From contig JACKNF010000003.1 in NCBI GenBank assembly GCA_024234995.1, positions 257,192 through 321,191 on the forward strand: 64,000 nt of DNA, given 5' to 3'. Numbering within the stretch: position 1 is the stretch's first letter; each line of letters begins with the position of its first letter. Position numbers and translations under genes: made by a program. Positions 36,850 to 44,772 of this stretch are shown in pieces. Source of the DNA: Gammaproteobacteria bacterium (lineage in GTDB: Bacteria; Pseudomonadota; Gammaproteobacteria; Competibacterales; Competibacteraceae). The notes beneath the pieces are model-generated. The model searched no databases and was not told the DNA's origin. It saw only the letters and a list, made by a program, of their open reading frames with translations.

Positions 36850-37535
36850 GGCGCGGTGAGCGGCTGATCCGAACGGTGGGTAAGCCGATAAACCCGCTCC
36901 AATAGCCAAGTCAGGCCACGATCCCGCCAGCGCGACTCCTCGGACAGAGCATCGCGGGTATAGAGCAATTCGATCTCATGGGTTGTTTCATACAGCGTTC
37001 GCACTTCTACCTCACTGACGGCAAACGGCGGCCCTGTCAATACCGTTTGATCATACTCCAGGGTCATTAGCAGCGTCCTTATCCCTGACGGTAAGATAGC
37101 GTCGAGATGGCGAGCATAGCGTTCACGCATCGCCGGCGGCAATGCAATCAGCGAAGCCCGGTCATAGACACCTGCAGTATCGGCAAGGTGCTGCGGTTCC
37201 AAGGCAAAATAATCACCTAGCAAAATGCGCACTTCATCCTGTTCCCAAATCTCAAACGCCCCTTCCTGCCAGCGGCGTGGATGCAATCTGTTCTCCTGAA
37301 AAAAGGCCTCGACAGCAATTGGACTGATCTCCACTCCAATCACCGGATGCCCCTCGCCAGCCAGCCATAATAAATCGCGGCTTTTACCACACAATGGGAC
37401 AAAAACCTGCTGACCCGATTGCAGGCCAAGCCGGCTCCAGAACTGCTGAAGATGGACATTGATGTCCTGCTGATGAAAACCGATCTCGGTGCGTTCCCAG
37501 CGTTCGTGCCAAAATGAGAGTTCCACCCGCTTCAT
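36846..37535 (-). CDS. tpm: Thiopurine S-methyltransferase
   Basis: 229 residues from the ATG at 37535 (GGAGG just upstream; an in-frame GTG at 37547 is an alternative). The family motifs are visible: SFWHERWERTEIGFHQ, VFVPLCGKSRDLLWLAGEGH (SAM site), GVEISPIAVEAFF, AGVYDRASLIALPPAMRERY and TLEYDQ. Bacterial TPMTs methylate thiols and selenium or tellurium compounds and can confer metalloid tolerance. It is the first gene of a two-gene unit with the MFS transporter. Confidence 0.93.
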   Translation of the reverse strand: MKRVELSFWHERWERTEIGFHQQDINVHLQQFWSRLGLQSGQQVFVPLCGKSRDLLWLAGEGHPVIGVEISPIAVEAFFQENRLHPRRWQEGAFEIWEQDEVRILLGDYFALEPQHLADTAGVYDRASLIALPPAMRERYARHLDAILPSGIRTLLMTLEYDQTVLTGPPFAVSEVEVRTLYETTHEIELLYTRDALSEESRWRDRGLTWLLERVYRLTHRSDQPLTAP

Positions 37536-37686
37536 GACCTCCGGCACTATAGGTTTTAACTTAGAGAGATAAAGCTATTAAGCGATGTTCCTGCCAGGTT
37601 CTCAACCAAGACAGACCATTGGACTTGGATCTATTTTTGACCCCACGATGCGGGAATCTCCAGCCACTTTCACTGGTATATGAACG

Positions 37687-40600
37687 TCACTCGTATGGCT
37701 GAACCCAGGGTGCCGCATGTCCGAAAAAGAAACCTTGCGCATAGTCCACACCTAATTCGCGCAGGTGCTCAGCAACCGTTTGGTTCTCAACAGACTCGGC
37801 AATAGTTTGAATGCCCAGAGTATGGCTCATCTGAGTAATCGCGGTCACCAAAGCACGGTCGCTATCGCTCCCGATTGTGTCCTTAAAAAAGCTACCATCG
37901 ATTTTCAGGTAATCGACGGGCAGCATTTTGAGATGCCGGAATGAAGACAGACCACTACCGAAGTCATCCAATGCGAATTGGCTGCCGCAGTGTTTGAGCG
38001 CCGTCATTAGTTTGATAGCTTGCTGTAAATTTTGAAAGACAGCAGTTTCAGTGACCTCAAAGCACACTTGGGCTGGCGAAAACGCATACTCAGCAAATTG
38101 CGCCTTGATAAAATCGAACAAGGTTTCATCACTGAGAGAGTTCCCGGATAGATTGATAGAAATCTTGGCGCTGGTATGACCAATTCCCGCTGCGTATTCG
38201 CGGAATGCCGCTTGGATCACCCAGCGATCGATCACGCCCATGAGTCCATACCGTTCGGCTGCGGGAATGAAAGCCGCTGGCAATACCAGTTCACTGTCTT
38301 CGTTCGGTTGGCCCTTGTACACGATACGGAGCAGCGCCTCATAGTAAGCGGGTTGCTGGCTAGGATCGCTCAGCGATACAATGGGTTGATAGTGTAACCG
38401 GAACCGGTCCTTTTCCAGGGCGTCGCGCAAGCCCGCAGCACCTAAAATCTCACTGTGCCGTTGCGCCGTTTCAGAATCTTCCTCCGTATAAACATGAACA
38501 CGGTTGCGGCCTAATTCCTTAGCGATATAGCAAGCGACATCTGCCTGGGCAAACAACTGCGTGGTGTTTTTCGTCTCCACTGTAATAGGCGCCAGGCCGA
38601 TACTGACGCCAATCTGGTAAACCTGGCCCTCCCAGTGAAAGCGGTAGTCACGAACACTGTTCACAATATTCTGGGCAATGAACTGCGCCCGGCTCAGGGG
38701 GCAATTGTCCAGCAGCAACCCAAATTCATCACCGCCGATGCGCGCCAAGGTATCGCGATCCCGGAATACGCCTGAAATCAATCTATTTATTTTTCTTAGC
38801 AGATCATCACCTGCGGCGTGACCGGCAGTGTCGTTGACAATTTTGAATTGATCCAAATCCAGATAGCACAGTGCATGCCGCGCGCCGTGCTGGTGAGCAC
38901 TGGACAGCGCCTGTTTCAGCCGCCGCTCGAATTCCAGCCGGTTGATCAGTCCGGTAAGGGCATCGTGCGTGGCGTCGAATTCTAATTGACGGGTCAGCCG
39001 ACGAATCTCGGTTACATCGCGGAATACCAGTACAGTGCCCAATAGCTGGTCTTCTCGCCCGCGAATCGGCGCCGCTAAATCATCAATATGGTATTTCCGT
39101 CCGTGGCGGCTGACCAGCGTGGAGTAATGAGCCAATCCAGGCGCTTTCTCTTCTTCAAGATTTTGTGTCATCAAATCCAGCAGCGGCTGGTCCTTTTGCT
39201 CATTGACGATATGGAAGATTTCGCCCAGAGGCCGGCCTTGCGCCTCGATCATGCTCCAATCAGTGAGCTTTTCCGCCATCGGGTTTAAGTATTCCACGAT
39301 GCCGTGCATATCGGTGGTGATCACAGCGTCACCGATGGAATGCAGCGTGACCAGCGCTTTTTCTCTTTCGGCAAACAATGCTGCTTCCGCTTGCTTACGC
39401 TCGGTGATGTCGATACCGACACTGATCAGCTGTTCGACCTCGCCTGCCGGGTTCTTAATAGGCACCTTGACGGTGTAGACCCAATAGGTTCGTCCGGTCA
39501 GGTCGACGCACTTCATCTCCCGTTCGATTCTATCCTGGGTTTGAGCCAGGATAGCCTCGTCATCGTTGCGCAACGCTTGCACAAGCTCAGGATCGGTGGT
39601 GATCAGATCCGAAAACGTATGCCCCACTATTTGCTCAGAAGACAAACCAAAGCATCTGGCCAAATGCTGATTGGCCAGTATGATTTGGTGTTGCTGGTTT
39701 TCAACACAAATGAAGTGAGGGTCCGTATCGATGACCGTTCTGAGAAACGACCGCTGCCTCTCAATTTCTTGCTGAGCGTGCAGCAAGCGCTCTACCAGCT
39801 TGGCGTTGCGAAAACAGGCAGCGATGTTAACCACAAACACTTCGAGCAATGACCGGTCCACGACAGCGAGTGCTTGGCTGCAATTCAGGAAGATGACAAC
39901 ATCCTGGCAAGAGGCCACCTTGAAGTACAACACCGTGCGATCGGAATCAAACATATGTTCCCGATATGATACGCAGGCGTGTACGGCTGAGATGATCCCT
40001 TTATCCGGCAAAGCTTCCAGCGGCTGGGTGATATAAGGCGCATACTGCCCAGCGGCGCCTGCCACGTAGTAACGCTCCTGGTGATTGCCAAATGGCGAAT
40101 CCTTCTGGGTGCAGACAATGCCGTCCAGCGGTAATTTGAACAGTGCAGTCAGTTGCGTCAGCACCCCTTCGGCCAGGCCAGCGATTGTATGCTGCCCCAT
40201 CAGGTCAGCAGCCGCGCCGGCAATCAGTTCCAGACCTCGCCGGTTTTGGGCAATGGCATACAGTTGCTGATAGGAGCGTAGCGCAGCACTGACGGTGGAG
40301 ATCAGCCGGGTATGGGTCAGCTCAGCCTTTGTGCGATAGTCATTGATATCGTATTCGTGAATAACGGCCAATTCCGGCGCATAGCCAGGCTGACCCGTAC
40401 GCAGAATGATCCGGCATTCTGTCAGCTTCAGTTCATCGCGAATGTACTCCACCAAGTCAAGGCCAGCCTGCTCGGTTTCCATCACCACGTCCAGCAGGGC
40501 CACAGCAATGTCAGGGTGCTCGCGCAAGTGCTTGTGTGCTTCCAGGCCGCTATACGCATGCAGCAGGCGCAAGGGCCGTCCAAAAATATGCAACTTGTTC

Positions 40601-40737
40601 AGGACAAACTGCGTGACAGCATGCACCTCTGGATTATCGTCGACCACCAATAGCTTCCATGACGAGGCGTCATTTACTGATAGGGTATCAGGCACCCGAT
40701 CTGCATCGTTTATTAATTGAATTGGCTCGTCAATCAT
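37687..40737 (-). CDS. REC-DUF3369-PAS-PAS-GGDEF-EAL response regulator
   Basis: 1016 residues from the ATG at 40737. The receiver has the acidic pair D33/D34 and phospho-acceptor D83 (ALLDVVMETE). It is followed by a DUF3369-type sensory domain (about 135-320), two PAS domains (about 325-575), GGDEF intact at 668-672 (RIGGDEFG) and EAL at 800-802 (YYEALLRI). Both catalytic domains look intact, so it could make or degrade c-di-GMP under phosphorylation control. The DNA of 40313-40581 is identical to its paralogue at 42550-44772. Its first 251 bp and leader are duplicated beyond a truncated IS element, which now separates it from the rest of the signalling operon. Confidence 0.93.
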   Translation of the reverse strand: MIDEPIQLINDADRVPDTLSVNDASSWKLLVVDDNPEVHAVTQFVLNKLHIFGRPLRLLHAYSGLEAHKHLREHPDIAVALLDVVMETEQAGLDLVEYIRDELKLTECRIILRTGQPGYAPELAVIHEYDINDYRTKAELTHTRLISTVSAALRSYQQLYAIAQNRRGLELIAGAAADLMGQHTIAGLAEGVLTQLTALFKLPLDGIVCTQKDSPFGNHQERYYVAGAAGQYAPYITQPLEALPDKGIISAVHACVSYREHMFDSDRTVLYFKVASCQDVVIFLNCSQALAVVDRSLLEVFVVNIAACFRNAKLVERLLHAQQEIERQRSFLRTVIDTDPHFICVENQQHQIILANQHLARCFGLSSEQIVGHTFSDLITTDPELVQALRNDDEAILAQTQDRIEREMKCVDLTGRTYWVYTVKVPIKNPAGEVEQLISVGIDITERKQAEAALFAEREKALVTLHSIGDAVITTDMHGIVEYLNPMAEKLTDWSMIEAQGRPLGEIFHIVNEQKDQPLLDLMTQNLEEEKAPGLAHYSTLVSRHGRKYHIDDLAAPIRGREDQLLGTVLVFRDVTEIRRLTRQLEFDATHDALTGLINRLEFERRLKQALSSAHQHGARHALCYLDLDQFKIVNDTAGHAAGDDLLRKINRLISGVFRDRDTLARIGGDEFGLLLDNCPLSRAQFIAQNIVNSVRDYRFHWEGQVYQIGVSIGLAPITVETKNTTQLFAQADVACYIAKELGRNRVHVYTEEDSETAQRHSEILGAAGLRDALEKDRFRLHYQPIVSLSDPSQQPAYYEALLRIVYKGQPNEDSELVLPAAFIPAAERYGLMGVIDRWVIQAAFREYAAGIGHTSAKISINLSGNSLSDETLFDFIKAQFAEYAFSPAQVCFEVTETAVFQNLQQAIKLMTALKHCGSQFALDDFGSGLSSFRHLKMLPVDYLKIDGSFFKDTIGSDSDRALVTAITQMSHTLGIQTIAESVENQTVAEHLRELGVDYAQGFFFGHAAPWVQPYE
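40313..40581 (-). repeat. 269-bp tract identical to 44351-44619
   Basis: Base-by-base comparison shows no difference over 269 bp in the receiver/DUF3369 coding region of the two c-di-GMP genes (offset 4038). The flanks are diverged: near 40200-40312 a few mismatches appear, and beyond 40581 the two genes differ strongly. This pattern indicates gene conversion. Confidence 0.88.
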
Positions 40738-40832
40738 GTGTTTTTTCACGCAAGCAGTAGTACATTTGCAGGAAAAGTGCTTTTTAGGAAGAATGATTAA
40801 CAACTAATTTATTTTATTCAATTTTTATTAAT
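40582..40832. repeat. 251-bp direct repeat, copy 1
   Basis: Identical to 42141-42391 (offset 1559). It covers codons 1-52 of the REC-GGDEF-EAL gene plus about 95 bp of leader. Copy 1 is attached to the intact gene. Confidence 0.93.
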
Positions 40833-42140
40833 CAACAGTTCGGACAGTTTTTGAGGGGATCGGGTTGAGGTAGCGGTACCGGGTCATTTTCAGTAGGGTG
40901 AAATTGCCAAAATCAACCTTCACTGAGGAATGCCCCGATGCCGCTACTGATGAGTGTACTGTCGAGCTTGAAATTCAGCCAACCCTTTCGGAAGTTTCTG
41001 AACGAATTGTTGATGCTCTTATTGATGGTACCGGGACGGGCGACCTTTCGGAATTTGAGTCGCTACAGTGCGTATGACGAGAAGACCTTTAGCCGTTGGT
41101 ACCGTCGGGAAGTGGACTGGGCGGGCGTGAATGTAGCGGCGATCCGGGCCGTTGTGCCTGCGACCCATGAGTCGGTGTTCGCCTTTGATCCCAGCCACAT
41201 GGCCAAGAGTGGCGCACGAACGGAAGGGATCGGGTCTTTCTGGAACGGTTGTGCGGGGCGTGCCGAACGGGGTTTAGAGGTCAATGTCCTCAGTTGGGTG
41301 GATGTGACCACGAATACCGCCTATACGATTAGTGCGGCGCTGACGCCCCCGAAGGTTACGGCGGACCCGGCTACGACCCCGGACACCACAACGACCCCGG
41401 ACACCACAACGACCCCGGACACCACAACGACCCCGGACACCACAACGACCCCGGACACCGTCTCCCTTAGCGGTTCCAGCTCAGCGCACTCTCCCTCCCC
41501 ACGTCGGCGGACCTCACCGAAGGCAAAAGGCCAAGCCAAACCCAGGGCCAAACCCAAGGCCAAACCCAAGGCCAAACCCAAGGCCAAGGTCCCAAAGAGA
41601 CCGGATGAACCCAGTCGTATCGATGCCTATTTAGCCCATTTAAAGCAGGTCATTACCGGCGGCCAACTGGCCTTGCTGCTACGCTATCTGGTGGCGGATG
41701 GCTTCTTCAGCAAGATCAAGTTCGTCGACGGTATCCTGGCCTTAAACCTGCACTTGATCAGCAAACTGCGGTCGGATGCGGACGCCCGCTACAGGTATAC
41801 CGGACCCTATGGCGGGCGAGGAGCGCCCCGTCGCTATGGAGACAAGGTCAACTGGAACATCCTCAATCCGGCGGTGTTTACTTCCGTCGCATCCACCGAC
41901 CCGACCCTCACCCTGCACACCGCCTTGGTGGCCTTGCCCCATCTCAAACGGAACGTCCGCGTCGTCGTCGTCACCGAGACCCGCACCGGACGCCGCGCCC
42001 TCCTCTTCAGTACTGATGTCGACCTCGACCCCGTGACCCTCTATCGGTATTACAAGGCCCGCTTTCAGATTGAGTTCCTGTTCCGCGACAGTAAGCAGTA
42101 TGCCGGCTTGACCCACTGCCAAGCCTGGAAAGCCGCCGCG
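40833..42140 (+). mobile_element. IS4-family element, right end missing
   Basis: 1308 bp inserted between two copies of a 251-bp host segment. It contains an IS4-type transposase gene. No terminal inverted repeat pair can be found because the right end, including the end of the transposase gene, is absent. A 251-bp flanking duplication is far larger than the target duplication of any IS4 element. Confidence 0.75.
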
Positions 42141-42212
42141 AAAAATATGCAACTTGTTCAGGACAAACTGCGTGACAGCATGCACCTCTGGATTATCGTC
42201 GACCACCAATAG
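40938..42212 (+). CDS. IS4-family DDE transposase, 3'-truncated with foreign tail
   Basis: 424 codons. The catalytic residues are D84 (FAFDPSHMAKSG), D254 (LVADGFFSK) and E379. The IS4 signature Y-2-R-3-E-6-K is exact at Y372, R375, E379 and K386. Between D84 and D254 lies a low-complexity insert: PDTTTT repeats and then a KAKPKAKPKAK basic run. Native coding stops at residue 401; the last 23 residues read antisense through the duplicated 5' end of the neighbouring response-regulator gene. The C-terminal transposase helix region is therefore lost and the protein is probably inactive. Confidence 0.85.
   Translation: MPLLMSVLSSLKFSQPFRKFLNELLMLLLMVPGRATFRNLSRYSAYDEKTFSRWYRREVDWAGVNVAAIRAVVPATHESVFAFDPSHMAKSGARTEGIGSFWNGCAGRAERGLEVNVLSWVDVTTNTAYTISAALTPPKVTADPATTPDTTTTPDTTTTPDTTTTPDTTTTPDTVSLSGSSSAHSPSPRRRTSPKAKGQAKPRAKPKAKPKAKPKAKVPKRPDEPSRIDAYLAHLKQVITGGQLALLLRYLVADGFFSKIKFVDGILALNLHLISKLRSDADARYRYTGPYGGRGAPRRYGDKVNWNILNPAVFTSVASTDPTLTLHTALVALPHLKRNVRVVVVTETRTGRRALLFSTDVDLDPVTLYRYYKARFQIEFLFRDSKQYAGLTHCQAWKAAAKNMQLVQDKLRDSMHLWIIVDHQ
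41379..41450 (+). repeat. 18-bp tandem repeat in the transposase gene
   Basis: Four exact copies of CCGGACACCACAACGACC encode PDTTTT, with a partial fifth. Just downstream (about 41540-41590) a 12-bp repeat encodes KPKA. Both keep frame. Confidence 0.9.
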
Positions 42213-42296
42213 CTTCCATGACGAGGCGTCATTTACTGATAGGGTATCAGGCACCCGATCTGCATCGTTTATTAATTGAATTGGCTCGTCAATCAT
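42141..42296 (-). pseudogene. Duplicated 5' fragment of the REC-GGDEF-EAL gene
   Basis: It carries the first 52 codons (MIDEPIQLINDADRV...) of the gene at 37687-40737, with its leader, then runs into antisense transposase sequence. Any product would be a receiver stub lacking the phospho-acceptor D83. It may still hold the original promoter of the downstream gene. Confidence 0.8.
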
Positions 42297-42391
42297 GTGT
42301 TTTTTCACGCAAGCAGTAGTACATTTGCAGGAAAAGTGCTTTTTAGGAAGAATGATTAACAACTAATTTATTTTATTCAATTTTTATTAAT
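42141..42391. repeat. 251-bp direct repeat, copy 2
   Basis: Second copy of 40582-40832, placed at the right boundary of the IS4 remnant and continuous with the sequence leading to the upstream c-di-GMP gene. Confidence 0.93.
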
Positions 42392-42549
42392 AATAGATAA
42401 AGCATTCGAACCAAAAATCACGATGCGCTTGATTTATTTAAGGAGCATCAGAAACTTCATTCTCACCGGATAGTTCGTGTCTGATTATTCGTAATTGCAT
42501 GATTTTTATATCTTCCTATGTGCAGGGTTATTTATTAGTAGAAAACACA

Positions 42550-44772
42550 TCACTTCTGGGTGTATTGATGTAGCCACTCGCCGAGCTGTTCAGCGGGCAT
42601 GGGAGGGGCATATAGATAACCTTGAGCAGTTGTACATCCCAAACCGCGTAGAAAACCAGCCTGCTCAAGAGTTTCTACGCCTTCTGCGATCGAATCCACC
42701 CGCAGTTTTTGACTCAAGCCCACAATCGTTTCGGCGTACATGCCGCCTTTGCCTTGTTGTATTTCGCGAACAAAGCTTCGATCAATTTTAAGGCAGTCGA
42801 TCGGCAAAGATTGCAATTGTCCCAATGAAGAATAGCCTGTGCCGAAGTCATCGATCGCAATCTGAACACCCAGCTGCTTGAGCGCTTCCAGACTTTGCAG
42901 CACTACCTTCGGTTCATCCATAGCGATACTTTCGGTGATTTCTAATTCGAGCAGAGATGGCGGCATCCGATAATGTTCCAGGACATACGCCACCTTCTCA
43001 ATGAGGCCGGCCTTACGAAATTGCGCCATGCTGACATTAACCGCCATTTTCAGTGATCCAAACCCGGCTGCTGCAAGCTGCGCATACTGGGCACAGGCCT
43101 GTTCCAGAACCCAGACACCGATCTGAATAATCAGGCCAGAGTATTCGGCAAGCGGGATGAACACATCAGGAGGCTGGATGAAACCACGCGTACCGTCCTC
43201 TGGCCAACGCACCAGCGCCTCAAACCCTGTGACTGCACCCGTGGCCAAGGCAATTTGCGGTTGATACCAAACCTGTAACTTGCCCGACTGGAAATCCTGC
43301 CGCAGGTGACGGATCACCTCGACCCGCCAACGAGTATTATCTTCCATTTCCGCTAGATAATACTCGTAATGAGCCGAGAGGCTGCGCTTGGCACGATTGA
43401 GCGCAATATTGATCCGTTTGAGCAAAGTAATGCCGGAATCCGCATTGTCCAGATTGCGGCACAACCCCATGGTGATCGTGACAGGAAATTGATACTCACC
43501 AACTTCGAAAGGGTCCTGGAATAAGGCCAGCAGGTTTGTGGCATTAACCTGGGATTCGGGGCCAAGCACCCCAAACACGTCGGCACCGACCCGGGCCAGC
43601 CGGCATTCCGGCCCAAGTCGGGCTCGTAACCGTGCAGCGACTGCCACCAGAAACATGTTACCGATATCTTGGCCAAGACCGTCGTTAAGATCGGTAAAGT
43701 GATCAATATCCAATAATGCCGCTACAGTATCCACCTGTGCCTGAGCGACGGCATCAAGGTCAGCAATGAATTGCAGGCGGTTTGGTAGTTGCGTCAGCGG
43801 ATCATGATAAGCAATATAGTTGAGACGCTCGACCAGCTTAACATTGCGAAAACAAGCAGCGATGTTCGCAACGAACACTTCGAGCAGCGGGCGGTCCAGA
43901 GCGGTCAGCGCTTGCTCCGTATCGAGAAAGATGGCCGCTTCCTGGTGAGGAGCAACTTTCAGATAGAGTACTGTGTAATCAGTGCCAAACTGATGCTGAC
44001 CTTGAGATACACTGGCCAGAATCGCTGAGACGATCCGCCGATCCGGCAAGGTTTCTAATGGCTGCGCGATATAACGGGCATACCGGCCCGCGGCGCTGAC
44101 CACGTAGCAGTGCTGATCGTCGCCACCGGATGGTGCGCCTTTTTGCGTGCAGACGATGCCATCCAGCGGTAGTTTGAACAGTGCGGTCAGCTGCGTCAGC
44201 ACCCCTTCGGCCAAGCCGGAGATTGCATGCTGCTCCATCAGGTCAGCAGCCGCGCCGACGATCAGTTCCAGACCTCGCCGGTTTTGGGCAATAGCATACA
44301 GTTGCTGATAGGAGCGTAGCGCAGCACTGACGGTGGAGATCAGCCGGGTGTGGGTCAGCTCAGCCTTTGTGCGATAGTCATTGATATCGTATTCGTGAAT
44401 AACGGCCAATTCCGGCGCATAGCCAGGCTGACCCGTACGCAGAATGATCCGGCATTCTGTCAGCTTCAGTTCATCGCGAATGTACTCCACCAAGTCAAGG
44501 CCAGCCTGCTCGGTTTCCATCACCACGTCCAGCAGGGCCACAGCAATGTCAGGGTGCTCGCGCAAGTGCTTGTGTGCTTCCAGGCCGCTATACGCATGCA
44601 GCAGGCGCAAGGGCCGTCCGAAAACATACTGATCACGCAAGACAAATTGCGTCGTGTTATGCACCTCATGATCATCATCGACCACTAATATTTTCCATGG
44701 CAAGACTTGGATGGCCTGCTGAACGTCTGGGGATTCTGTATCGTTTATAAACTGGATTAACTCATCGGTCAT
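42550..44772 (-). CDS. REC-DUF3369-degenerate GGDEF-EAL response regulator
   Basis: 740 residues. The receiver has acidic residues D32-D34 and phospho-acceptor D82. A DUF3369-type domain follows (about 135-315). The GGDEF site has decayed to GADVF (396-400), so cyclase activity is unlikely. The EAL domain is canonical (FEALVRW, 517-523; CLKIDRSFV and DDFGTGYSSL present), so phosphodiesterase is the likely activity. The ATG overlaps the stop of the upstream REC-PAS-PAS kinase by 4 nt, which makes that kinase its probable partner. It is a paralogue of the gene at 37687-40737. Confidence 0.93.
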   Translation of the reverse strand: MTDELIQFINDTESPDVQQAIQVLPWKILVVDDDHEVHNTTQFVLRDQYVFGRPLRLLHAYSGLEAHKHLREHPDIAVALLDVVMETEQAGLDLVEYIRDELKLTECRIILRTGQPGYAPELAVIHEYDINDYRTKAELTHTRLISTVSAALRSYQQLYAIAQNRRGLELIVGAAADLMEQHAISGLAEGVLTQLTALFKLPLDGIVCTQKGAPSGGDDQHCYVVSAAGRYARYIAQPLETLPDRRIVSAILASVSQGQHQFGTDYTVLYLKVAPHQEAAIFLDTEQALTALDRPLLEVFVANIAACFRNVKLVERLNYIAYHDPLTQLPNRLQFIADLDAVAQAQVDTVAALLDIDHFTDLNDGLGQDIGNMFLVAVAARLRARLGPECRLARVGADVFGVLGPESQVNATNLLALFQDPFEVGEYQFPVTITMGLCRNLDNADSGITLLKRINIALNRAKRSLSAHYEYYLAEMEDNTRWRVEVIRHLRQDFQSGKLQVWYQPQIALATGAVTGFEALVRWPEDGTRGFIQPPDVFIPLAEYSGLIIQIGVWVLEQACAQYAQLAAAGFGSLKMAVNVSMAQFRKAGLIEKVAYVLEHYRMPPSLLELEITESIAMDEPKVVLQSLEALKQLGVQIAIDDFGTGYSSLGQLQSLPIDCLKIDRSFVREIQQGKGGMYAETIVGLSQKLRVDSIAEGVETLEQAGFLRGLGCTTAQGYLYAPPMPAEQLGEWLHQYTQK
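44351..44619 (-). repeat. 269-bp tract identical to 40313-40581
   Basis: Partner of the tract in the neighbouring c-di-GMP gene. It ends at the base before GAAAACATACTG, where the paralogue has AAAAATATGCAA. Confidence 0.88.

Noticed and set aside
41379..41590. CRISPR-like short repeats
   Set aside because: The units are contiguous, in frame and code for PDTTTT and KPKA; there are no spacers.
41742..42362. 206-codon minus-strand ORF starting like the response regulator
   Set aside because: It joins the duplicated 5' fragment to antisense transposase sequence at 42140/42141; it is a rearrangement product, not a gene.
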